Shown in pieces: positions 1 to 5,986 of a stretch of DNA of 19,696 nucleotides (the first letter of the stretch is position 1; the number at the start of each line of letters is the position of its first letter). A program made the position numbers and the translations under genes. The notes below the pieces were generated by a model that was given only the letters and a program-made list of their open reading frames with translations, made no database searches and was not told the origin of the DNA. Location of the stretch: NCBI GenBank assembly GCA_050010255.1, contig JBEKLJ010000035.1, forward strand, positions 1 to 19,696. The letters are read 5' to 3'. Source of the stretch: JBEKLJ01 sp050010255. GTDB taxonomy: Bacteria > Acidobacteriota > Terriglobia > Bryobacterales > Bryobacteraceae.

Positions 1-639
1 AAACAGGCCGGCCGAGAACGCATCGTCCAGGTCGGCCGTGCCGTAAGCGATCTCGTCGGCCAGGTCGATGAGCTGCGCCTCGAGCGGCGGCCGCAAGCCG
101 GGCAGGTACTCCTCGAGCGCGGCATCTTCGCCCGCAGGGAAATCCCGCGAGTGCTTGACGATTCCCTCGCGGACCTCGAAGGTCAGGTTCAGGCCGGGGA
201 AGCGCGCGTAGCGCTGCTCGAAGCGCTCGACGATGCGGAGCGCGTGGAGATTGTGGTCGAACCGCTCCGAGAAACCCTGCATCTGGAGGTTCAGCTCCTC
301 CTCCCCGGCGTGCGCGAAGGGCGGATGGCCGATGTCGTGGACCAGGGCGAGCGCCTCGGTGAGACGCTCGTTGAGGCCCAGGGCGGAGGCGGCCGTGCGC
401 GCGATCTGCGCCACCTCGATGGTGTGCGTCAGCCGGTTGCGGAAGTGATCCGAGAGCCCGGCGGTGAAGACCTGGGTCTTGTCCTCCAGACGCCGGAAGG
501 CGCGCGCATGCACAATGCGGTCGCGGTCCCGCTGGAAATCGTCGCGGAAGGGATGGGGCGGCTCGGGGTACCGGCGTCCGCGGCTGCGCTCCACCGGGAA
601 CCGAAGCGCGGCCGTGTTCGGGGTCAGGCTAGTCTGCAT
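1..639 (-). CDS. dgt: dGTPase-like HD-domain phosphohydrolase (5' part of gene, C-terminus beyond window)
   Basis: The first 213 residues of a deoxyguanosinetriphosphate triphosphohydrolase-like protein, read from ATG at 639 down to base 1. The enzyme family hydrolyses dNTPs to the nucleoside and triphosphate in the cytoplasm. Visible motifs: an N-terminal FQRDRDRIVHARAFRRL block (about residues 35-51) and KTQVF, typical of the family; His72 in RLTHTIEV; the HD pair His101-Asp102 in LVHDIGHPPFAHAGE; and Asp195 in LADEIAYGTADLDD, the expected fourth metal ligand. The order H...HD...D is that of the HD superfamily. The family members that lack the long Escherichia coli insertions are about 370-400 residues long, so roughly half is missing here. 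The start is uncertain: GAGG sits only two bases before the ATG. The gene follows the TPR gene on the same strand after 66 bases that are almost entirely a dispersed repeat. Assignment is firm; preference for dGTP is not visible. Confidence 0.9.
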   Translation of the reverse strand, partial: MQTSLTPNTAALRFPVERSRGRRYPEPPHPFRDDFQRDRDRIVHARAFRRLEDKTQVFTAGLSDHFRNRLTHTIEVAQIARTAASALGLNERLTEALALVHDIGHPPFAHAGEEELNLQMQGFSERFDHNLHALRIVERFEQRYARFPGLNLTFEVREGIVKHSRDFPAGEDAALEEYLPGLRPPLEAQLIDLADEIAYGTADLDDAFSAGLF

Positions 640-642
640 TCC

Positions 643-705
643 TCACCCGCAACCTACTGCGGCCCTCTCGTCGCGCCTCGCCACGGCCGTGGTGAGAACA
701 GCGGG
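643..705 (+). repeat. Short copy (A) of a dispersed palindromic repeat, between dgt and the TPR gene
   Basis: This stretch fills the gap between the TPR gene stop and the dgt start. Its left part (643-662) matches 17 of 20 bases of 2656-2675. Its right part (662-705) is closely similar to 2774-2817, sharing GCCCTCTC, TCGCGCCTCGC and CGTGGTGA in the same order. The copy therefore looks like the element at 2642-2821 with its centre removed. Its ends are weakly inverted (TCACC / GGTGA). It is the most diverged of the three copies. Confidence 0.7.
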
Positions 706-1407
706 TCAGCGCGTTGGCAGCTCGCTGAGCTCGGCTATCGCCGCCCGGCCGATAGCCGGGCGCGTCGTGCGGAGCGGCTCCAGAAGCTTGCGGGCCTCGG
801 CGGGGCTGCGCATGGCCACCACGCGCGCCAAAGCGATTGTGGCTTCCTCTCGGGAGACGAATTCGGTGGGCTTGTCCACCAGGCCTCGAATCAGGCTCTC
901 TGCCTCGTTTAGCCTGCCCTGGCTCTTGCAGATCTCGGCGAGCGCCAGCCGGGCCAGTGCGGCGTAGTTGGACGCGCCGGACTGAGCCACCTGTTTCAGC
1001 AACTTCTCGGCCTTGCTGAAGTTCCCCTGTCTGGCCGCGAGGGTCCCCACGAAGTACTCGGCGATGGTCCCCTCCTCGGAGCCCGAATACCGGGCGGCGA
1101 GGTCCGTGAAGGCGGCCAGTTCGGCCTTGGTCCGCTCCTCCTCGGTGGCAAAGATCCGGCCGGAGTCGCCCGTCGGCGCGCCCAGGGGCGTCTGCTGGAT
1201 GTCGAGCGCCGCCGCCAGCGCCTCCTGGCGTGCTACTCGCTGGTGCCTGCGCCAGCCCAGGAAGCCGCCGATGAGCACCACGAGGGCGAGCGCCACGATG
1301 CCGTAGCGAGTCACCTGCGCGCGGTGCTCGCTGACGTATTCGACGGTCTGCCCGACGTCGCGCGCGAATCGGTCTTGCTTGAGTCCCTTACGGGTGATTC
1401 GGTCCAC
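706..1407 (-). CDS. Membrane-anchored tetratricopeptide-type protein (YfgM-like)
   Basis: A 233-residue protein with a short basic cytoplasmic N-terminus, one transmembrane helix (about residues 35-51, YGIVALALVVLIGGFLG) and an alpha-helical periplasmic part. Helical pairs such as GNFSKAEKLLKQVA and GRLNEAESLIRGLV resemble TPR units. This architecture matches the YfgM / 'tetratricopeptide repeat-like' family (PF09976-type), whose members act as ancillary factors near the Sec translocon or in envelope assembly. The function here is inference. The start is GTG at 1407, supported by AAGAGG (1418-1413) five bases upstream and by a -10-like TGCTAACAT at 1437-1429. It lies between rsbV and dgt on the same strand, separated from rsbV by 152 GC-rich bases in which I see only the promoter candidate. 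No repeat is well enough conserved to count TPR units confidently. Confidence 0.7.
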   Translation of the reverse strand: MDRITRKGLKQDRFARDVGQTVEYVSEHRAQVTRYGIVALALVVLIGGFLGWRRHQRVARQEALAAALDIQQTPLGAPTGDSGRIFATEEERTKAELAAFTDLAARYSGSEEGTIAEYFVGTLAARQGNFSKAEKLLKQVAQSGASNYAALARLALAEICKSQGRLNEAESLIRGLVDKPTEFVSREEATIALARVVAMRSPAEARKLLEPLRTTRPAIGRAAIAELSELPTR

Positions 1408-1428
1408 GTAAACCTCTTGAAGACATTG

Positions 1429-1437
1429 ATGTTAGCA
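1429..1437 (-). promoter_or_regulatory. Extended -10-like promoter element for the TPR gene
   Basis: On the minus strand the bases read TGCTAACAT, an extended -10 form (TGn followed by a hexamer). It lies about 22 bases before the GTG start at 1407, which would give a short leader that still holds the AAGAGG ribosome site. No good -35 box is visible. The same TGCTA- pattern recurs upstream of three other genes in this window. Confidence 0.35.
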
Positions 1438-1559
1438 CACGGGGAGGATGCGACAGCCCCAGGGCCCCAGGCGGCGCGGCCGGCCGGCGCCGGGCCCCGG
1501 TCCGCGCCCGAGAACCTGGGCACGGGCAGGGGCCGCCGGCGCAATCCAGGCGCGCGCCA

Positions 1560-1907
1560 TCAGGAGGTGAAGCTGTGGACCGCCGACGCCTCCGCGTCGA
1601 AGACCTCGAAGACCGTGTAAAGCTTGGTGATCTGCAGCAGGTCCTGCACCCGCTTGGTCAAGTTGAGCAGCTTGAGCTGGCCGCCGGCGTTGGTCATGGT
1701 GGTGAAACCGGCAACCAGCTCGCCGATTCCGGAACTGTCGATGTAAGAGACGTCGGCCAGGTTCAGCAGGATCTTCTTGTTGCCCTTGGCAGCCAGCTCG
1801 CGGAGGCTATCGCGAAGGTTGCTGGAACCCTCGCCCAGCGTGATCCGGCCAGCAACGTCTATCACAGTCACATCGCCCACCTGGCGGGGGCTGAGTTTAG
1901 CGCTCAC
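1560..1907 (-). CDS. STAS-domain anti-sigma factor antagonist (RsbV/SpoIIAA type)
   Basis: A 115-residue single STAS domain. In a partner switch such a protein binds and sequesters the anti-sigma kinase when unphosphorylated, and is inactivated by phosphorylation on a conserved Ser. The sequence has the expected first strand (VGDVTVIDVAGRITLGEG) and the phosphorylation loop YIDSSGIGEL, with Ser58 the likely phosphoacceptor by alignment with SpoIIAA. The length is typical (about 110). The start is GTG at 1907, preceded by a near-perfect ribosome site GAGGAGG (1923-1917) with nine bases of spacing. It follows the RsbW-type kinase gene by 84 bases on the same strand, so the two are probably cotranscribed. 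The family is clear. Which sigma factor or other target it controls cannot be seen, because no sigma gene lies in the window. The symbol is left blank because several paralogues are common in this phylum. Confidence 0.92.
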   Translation of the reverse strand: MSAKLSPRQVGDVTVIDVAGRITLGEGSSNLRDSLRELAAKGNKKILLNLADVSYIDSSGIGELVAGFTTMTNAGGQLKLLNLTKRVQDLLQITKLYTVFEVFDAEASAVHSFTS

Positions 1908-1991
1908 AGAAATATCCCTCCTCTAAAGCCCGCCCGGCCCGCTCTCAACGCAAGCCTCGGCGGTGATGCTCGCTTCCCTGAGGGACGCCCC

Positions 1992-2441
1992 TCAGGTCCG
2001 ATGATTGCCAGACGGCAAGTACTTCACCAATGTTACTTCCGTGCCGACGGGGCTGAGCCGCCGGACTTCGAACCGGTCCACGAAGGCGCGGATCAGGAAG
2101 ATCCCGCGGCCGGACTGCTGGAGCAGGTTGTGGTCCGCCAGCGGGTTCGGCAGAGACGCAAGATCGAAACCGTCACCTTCGTCAGCCACTGTCACCTTCA
2201 GGTGGTCCTTGCCGTTCAAGACCGACAGGTGCACCTTCTTCCGCCGGTTGTACCGATTGCCATGGACGACCGCGTTCACCACCGACTCGCGGACCGCCAT
2301 CCCCAGCTTGTGCAGCTCGTCTTCGGGGAAGCCGATCTTACGAGCCACCTCCAGGACGAGCTGCTCGGCCTGATCGGCGCTCTCTAGAACCGAGTCGAGA
2401 AGGGTATCGACCCTGACAGTCTCGCTTGTGTTCTCGACCAT
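1992..2441 (-). CDS. RsbW/SpoIIAB-type anti-sigma kinase (GHKL ATPase)
   Basis: A 149-residue HATPase_c domain of the anti-sigma regulatory factor class. Such proteins bind a sigma factor or other partner and phosphorylate their STAS antagonist. The ATP-binding boxes are intact: N box ESVVNAVVHGN (Glu52, Asn56), G1 box DEGDGFD (Asp87 to Asp93) and G2 box SGRGIFLI (Gly111-Arg-Gly113). This is a complete stand-alone kinase with no sensor domain. Start ATG at 2441, with GGGAC five bases before it as a weak ribosome site. Immediately upstream is a perfect 8-bp-stem hairpin (2449-2467), and further upstream a candidate promoter (2542-2513). Its partner STAS gene is next downstream, and a SpoIIE-type phosphatase that could reverse its action is encoded at 7153-5987. 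Its target is unknown. Confidence 0.9.
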   Translation of the reverse strand: MVENTSETVRVDTLLDSVLESADQAEQLVLEVARKIGFPEDELHKLGMAVRESVVNAVVHGNRYNRRKKVHLSVLNGKDHLKVTVADEGDGFDLASLPNPLADHNLLQQSGRGIFLIRAFVDRFEVRRLSPVGTEVTLVKYLPSGNHRT

Positions 2442-2448
2442 AACGTCC

Positions 2449-2467
2449 CATGGCCCGCCGGGCCATG
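2449..2467 (-). promoter_or_regulatory. Perfect hairpin in the rsbW-like leader
   Basis: CATGGCCC-GCC-GGGCCATG is a perfect palindrome with an 8-bp stem and 3-base loop. It ends only seven bases before the ATG at 2441. In RNA it would sit directly against the ribosome site. It could be a translational control structure or simply a GC-rich palindrome. Confidence 0.4.
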
Positions 2468-2512
2468 CCCGGGCGGAAACCCCGTAGCCGCAACGCGGGG
2501 GGTCGAATCGTT

Positions 2513-2542
2513 AACTTAGCAGAAACAAACCGGGAAAAGCAA
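2513..2542 (-). promoter_or_regulatory. Candidate sigma70-type promoter for the rsbW-rsbV genes
   Basis: The minus strand shows TTGCTT (2542-2537), an 18-base spacer and TAAGTT (2518-2513), with TGC directly before the -10 as an extended element. It would give a leader of about 65 bases that includes the hairpin at 2449-2467. The -10 is imperfect, so this is a candidate only. Confidence 0.35.
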
Positions 2543-2564
2543 AGGCGGGGGCGACAAGCGTGGG

Positions 2565-2600
2565 GCGGGCATCTTGCCCGCGCGGGACGGCCACGTCCCG
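2565..2600. repeat. Two tandem GC-rich hairpins (REP-like)
   Basis: Two adjacent perfect hairpins: GCGGGC-ATCTT-GCCCGC followed directly by GCGGGAC-GGCCAC-GTCCCGC. They lie in non-coding DNA between the rsbW promoter candidate and the inverted-repeat element. Paired hairpins of this form are typical of dispersed REP-type sequences. No second copy occurs in this window, so repetitiveness is not shown. Confidence 0.45.
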
Positions 2601-2641
2601 CCTGGCGGCCCGCGCGACGGGATCTGCGGTCAGAATAGGAA

Positions 2642-2821
2642 CTAGCCCGGATGTTTCACCAGCAATCTGCTGCGGCGCGCGATAGGGCCGCATCTACTCA
2701 AGTTGCGCTCGGCCGGCGTCCTCGATCCGTTACGGACCTCCGGGCGCCGGCCGTCGCGCGCCTTGTATCTCGAGCCCTCTCATCGCGCCTCGCTACGATC
2801 GTGGTGAAACATCCGGGCTAG
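2642..2821 (+). mobile_element. MITE-like element (copy B) with 20-bp perfect terminal inverted repeats
   Basis: The left end CTAGCCCGGATGTTTCACCA (2642-2661) is the exact reverse complement of the right end (2802-2821). The outermost CTAG is itself palindromic and may be a 4-bp target duplication, leaving 16-bp inverted repeats starting CCCGG. The 180-bp element has no coding capacity. Inside, a second palindrome (CGGCCGGCG at 2710-2718 with CGCCGGCCG at 2745-2753) encloses a small hairpin (2726-2736), so the whole element can fold into a long stem. Related sequences occur at 643-705 and 9317-9364. Size, inverted ends and copies without a transposase fit a MITE moved by a transposase encoded elsewhere. 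The insertion sequence family is not known. The right end lies 15 bases before the next start codon. Confidence 0.7.
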
Positions 2822-2836
2822 AGGGAGCTGAAGAGC

Positions 2837-4201
2837 ATGGCCATTCAGAGCATCAATCCGGCAACCGGGCAGGTACTGAAGACGTTCGAGCCGGACAGCC
2901 CGACCGAGGTCGGCCGCAAGATCGCGCTCGCTTCCGAGACATTCCGCGAGTGGCGCCGCGTGCCGTTCGCCGAGCGCGCGCGGCGGATGGCGCGCGCGGC
3001 CGAGATCCTCGAGGCCGGCCGGGAGCGCTTCGGCCGGATGATGACCCAGGAGATGGGCAAGAGCATCCGGTCCGCGCGGGAGGAGGCCGCCAAGTGCGCT
3101 CGGGCGTGCCGCTACTACGCCGAGCAGGCCGCGCGACTTCTGGCCGAGCAGAGGGTCGAGACCAGCGCCACGCTCAGCTACGTTCGCTTCCAGCCGCTCG
3201 GCCCCGTGCTGGCGGTCATGCCGTGGAACTTCCCGTTCTGGCAGGTGTTCCGCTTTGCTGCGCCCGCGCTGATGGCGGGCAACGTGGGCCTGCTCAAGCA
3301 CGCCTCGAACGTGCCGCAATGCGCGCTCGCCATCCAGGAGGTCTTCCGCGAGGCCGGCTTCCCGGAGGGCGCCTTCCAGACGCTGCTGATCGGCTCCAGG
3401 CAGGTGGCGGAGGTGCTCTCCGACGGCCGCATCCAGGCTGCCACGCTCACCGGCAGCGAGCCGGCGGGCAGCCAGGTGGCCGGCCACGCCGGGAGACTCA
3501 TCAAGAAGACCGTGCTCGAGCTGGGCGGCAGCGACCCCTTCATCGTGATGCCCAGCGCGGACCTGGAGGCGGCGGTGAAGACGGCCGTCGAGGCGCGGAC
3601 GGTCAACAACGGGCAGTCCTGCATCGCCGCCAAGCGGTTCCTGCTCGCCGAGCCGGTGGCGGAGGAGTTCACACGGCGGTTTGTGGCCGGCATGGAGGCG
3701 CTGCGGGTCGGCGATCCCATGGAGGAAGCCACCGAGGTGGGGCCCCTGGCGACTCGGGAGATCCTCGAAACGCTGGAGGAGCAGGTGCGGCGGTCGGTCC
3801 AGGCCGGAGCACGCGTGCTGACAGGGGGCAGGCGGCTCGGCGGTCCCGGCAACTATTACGCGCCGACGGTGCTGGCCGACGTGCCCGAGTCGGCGCCCGC
3901 GTTCTCCGAGGAGTTGTTCGGCCCCGTGGCGCCCCTGTTCCGGTTCGGCGCGATCGAGGAGGCGATCCGGCTGGCGAATGCGACTCCGTTCGGCCTCGGC
4001 GCCAGCGTCTGGACCAACGACGCCGCCGACCGCCAGCGGTTCATCGACGAGATCGAGGCCGGGATGGTGTTCCTAAACGGGATGGTGGTTTCGGACCCGC
4101 GGTTGCCGTTCGGCGGCGTCAAGCGATCGGGATATGGGCGCGAGCTGAGCGAGTTCGGCCTCCGCGAGTTCGTCAACATCCAGACCGTCTGGATCCGTTA
4201 G
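2837..4201 (+). CDS. NAD(P)-dependent aldehyde dehydrogenase, succinate-semialdehyde dehydrogenase-like
   Basis: A complete 454-residue aldehyde dehydrogenase of the short SSADH class (Sad/YneI/GabD1-like, usual length about 455-460). It would oxidise an aldehyde such as succinate semialdehyde to the acid in the cytoplasm. Catalytic residues are present: Asn131 in PWNFPFWQ, Lys154 in GLLKHASN, Glu228 in LELGG and the nucleophile Cys262 in NNGQSCIA. The N-terminal INPATGQVL and the C-terminal FVNIQTVWI are typical of this subgroup. Start ATG at 2837, with AGGGAG (2822-2827) upstream. That ribosome site begins at the base following the inverted-repeat element, so any promoter must lie within or beyond the element. 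It may be cotranscribed with the ALDH7 gene 171 bases downstream. The substrate is inferred from family resemblance; no GABA transaminase is nearby. Confidence 0.88.
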   Translation: MAIQSINPATGQVLKTFEPDSPTEVGRKIALASETFREWRRVPFAERARRMARAAEILEAGRERFGRMMTQEMGKSIRSAREEAAKCARACRYYAEQAARLLAEQRVETSATLSYVRFQPLGPVLAVMPWNFPFWQVFRFAAPALMAGNVGLLKHASNVPQCALAIQEVFREAGFPEGAFQTLLIGSRQVAEVLSDGRIQAATLTGSEPAGSQVAGHAGRLIKKTVLELGGSDPFIVMPSADLEAAVKTAVEARTVNNGQSCIAAKRFLLAEPVAEEFTRRFVAGMEALRVGDPMEEATEVGPLATREILETLEEQVRRSVQAGARVLTGGRRLGGPGNYYAPTVLADVPESAPAFSEELFGPVAPLFRFGAIEEAIRLANATPFGLGASVWTNDAADRQRFIDEIEAGMVFLNGMVVSDPRLPFGGVKRSGYGRELSEFGLREFVNIQTVWIR

Positions 4202-4321
4202 CCCGATCTACGACAAGCAGCAGGCGCATGCGGACCGGGCCGATTGGGTTCTTCTTGGCGGTGGTTCCCTCCGGGACGCACCCGAAATTCCTGTTGTAGC
4301 GCCAGCCGCTTTCTCGCGCCC

Positions 4322-4327
4322 TACAAT
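4322..4327 (+). promoter_or_regulatory. -10-like TACAAT before the ALDH7 gene
   Basis: TACAAT lies 45 bases before the ATG at 4373, in the 171-base gap between the two dehydrogenase genes. The only -35-like hexamer (TTGTAG, 4294-4299) is 22 bases away, which is too far, so the promoter is weakly supported. I see nothing else definite in the gap. Confidence 0.25.
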
Positions 4328-4372
4328 GGAGTCGTGCCGCGGGCACAAGCCGCCTTTGGCCGGAGGGTTCAC

Positions 4373-5911
4373 ATGCCGCTAGAAACCACGAGAGTCATGC
4401 ACGTGCTGGAGCGCTTGGGAATCGAGGAGGTCAACTCCGGCGCGGGCTGGGGCGACTGGATCGAGCGGCCGTCCGGGGAAGAGCTGGTTTCGATCAGCCC
4501 GGCCGACGGCTCCCGGCTCGCGTGCGTGCGCATGGCCGGCGAGAACGACTACGAGACGGTGATGCGGCACGCCACGGAAACCTTCGCGCGGTGGCGAATG
4601 CACCCGGCGCCGAAGCGGGGCGAGATCCTTCGCGAGATCGGCAACGAATTGCGCCAGCACAAGGACGATCTGGGCGCGCTGGTCAGCCTGGAGATGGGCA
4701 AGATCCTGGCCGAGGGCAGGGGCGAGGTGCAGGAGATGATCGACATCGCGGACTTCGCGGTGGGCCTCTCGCGCCAGCTCTACGGCCTGACGATGCCGAG
4801 CGAGCGGCCGCGGCACCGCATGTACGAGCAGTGGCACCCGCTGGGAATCGCGGGAGTCATCAGCGCGTTCAACTTCCCGGTGGCGGTGTGGTCCTGGAAC
4901 GCCATGATCGCGGCCGCGTGCGGGGACTGCGTGCTGTGGAAACCCTCCTCGGAGACGCCGCTCACTGCCATCGCAGTGCAGAAGATCTGTGAGCGGGTGC
5001 TCGCCCGGCACGGCTGGAAGGGCGTCTTCAATCTGGTGATCGGCCGGGGCCCGGCGATAGGCGAGCGCATGCTCGAAGACCGGCGCATCCCGCTGATCAG
5101 CGCCACGGGGTCATGCTCGATGGGCTATCGCGTGGCGGAGGAAGTGGGGCGGCGTCTGGGGCGCACGATCCTCGAGCTGGGGGGCAACAACGGCGTGATC
5201 CTGATGGACGACGCCAACCTCGACCTGGCGCTCCGCGCGGTGCTGTTCGGCGCGATCGGCACGGCCGGCCAGCGCTGCACCACCATCCGCCGGCTGTTCC
5301 TCCAGAAAGGCATCGCCCGGCGCATGCGGGAGTCGCTGGTGGCCGCCTACCGGCAGCTCCGCATCGGCCACCCGCTGGAGGAAACGACGCTGATGGGTCC
5401 GCTGGTCAACCGCGGCGCGGTCGAAGAGATGAGGCAGGGCCTCCAGCGCATCCGCGAGCAGGGCGGCGAGATCCTTTACGGCGGCGAGCGGCTGGAGCTG
5501 CCGGGCGGCTGCTACATCCAGCCGGCGCTGGTCGAGGCGCGCCCCGAGATGCCCGTGCTCAAAGAGGAACTCTTCGCGCCGGTGCTTTACCTGATCGAGT
5601 TCGAATCGCTCGAGGAGGCGCTCACCTGGCACAACGACGTGCCGCAAGGGCTCTCCTCGGCCATGTTCACGACGAACCTGGTCGCGGCCGAGACGTTTCT
5701 GAGTGCGCGCGGCAGTGATTGCGGCATCGCCAACATCAACATCGGCACGAGCGGCGCCGAGATCGGCGGCGCGTTCGGTGGCGAGAAAGAGACCGGCGGC
5801 GGGCGCGAGGCCGGCAGCGACGCCTGGAAGGCCTACATGAGGCGGCAGACGGTGACCGTCAACTGGTCGGAGGAGCTGCCGCTGGCGCAGGGGATCGCTT
5901 TCGACCTGTGA
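4373..5911 (+). CDS. ALDH7-family aldehyde dehydrogenase (aminoadipate-semialdehyde / piperideine-6-carboxylate dehydrogenase)
   Basis: A complete 512-residue enzyme of the antiquitin family, which oxidises 2-aminoadipate 6-semialdehyde to 2-aminoadipate in lysine catabolism; some members accept betaine aldehyde or other aldehydes. The diagnostic C-terminal signature runs from NIGTSGAEIGGAFGGEK through ETGGGREAGSDAWK. The catalytic set is intact: Asn167 in SAFNFPVAVW, Lys190 in LWKPSSETP, Glu268 in LELGGNN and Cys302 in GTAGQRCTT. Start ATG at 4373 is chosen because GGAGG (4362-4366) lies six bases upstream; an in-frame extension to 4244 has no ribosome site and does not resemble the family. 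It follows the SSADH-like gene in the same direction and converges with the PP2C phosphatase gene. A lysine or diamine degradation role is plausible for the pair, but no aminotransferase or other pathway gene lies here. Confidence 0.9.
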   Translation: MPLETTRVMHVLERLGIEEVNSGAGWGDWIERPSGEELVSISPADGSRLACVRMAGENDYETVMRHATETFARWRMHPAPKRGEILREIGNELRQHKDDLGALVSLEMGKILAEGRGEVQEMIDIADFAVGLSRQLYGLTMPSERPRHRMYEQWHPLGIAGVISAFNFPVAVWSWNAMIAAACGDCVLWKPSSETPLTAIAVQKICERVLARHGWKGVFNLVIGRGPAIGERMLEDRRIPLISATGSCSMGYRVAEEVGRRLGRTILELGGNNGVILMDDANLDLALRAVLFGAIGTAGQRCTTIRRLFLQKGIARRMRESLVAAYRQLRIGHPLEETTLMGPLVNRGAVEEMRQGLQRIREQGGEILYGGERLELPGGCYIQPALVEARPEMPVLKEELFAPVLYLIEFESLEEALTWHNDVPQGLSSAMFTTNLVAAETFLSARGSDCGIANINIGTSGAEIGGAFGGEKETGGGREAGSDAWKAYMRRQTVTVNWSEELPLAQGIAFDL

Positions 5912-5934
5912 GGCCGGCGGCATGCCTCCGGCTC
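5910..5934. terminator. Hairpin between convergent genes, possible bidirectional terminator
   Basis: An imperfect stem (GAG, CCGG and GG on the left pairing with CC, CCGG and CTC on the right) around a CATG loop begins at the ALDH7 stop codon. It lies in the 75-base gap before the convergent phosphatase stop. Only a short T run follows, so intrinsic termination is uncertain. Confidence 0.35.
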
Positions 5935-5986
5935 GGCCTTTACATGGCCCGTCTCAGAATCTCCGAGTAGTGACAGGCAGCGCCGG

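Noticed and set aside
151..912. Plus-strand open frame over dgt and the TPR gene
   Set aside because: The minus strand encodes an HD hydrolase with intact motifs and a TPR-like protein. The plus frame has no family features.
2950..4299. Long plus-strand frame overlapping the SSADH-like gene
   Set aside because: It is an Arg/Gly/Ala-rich out-of-frame reading of a well-conserved dehydrogenase gene.
4202..4372. Possible small gene or repeat between the dehydrogenases
   Set aside because: Short open frames exist in several frames, but none has a ribosome site or recognisable sequence, and no second copy is in the window.
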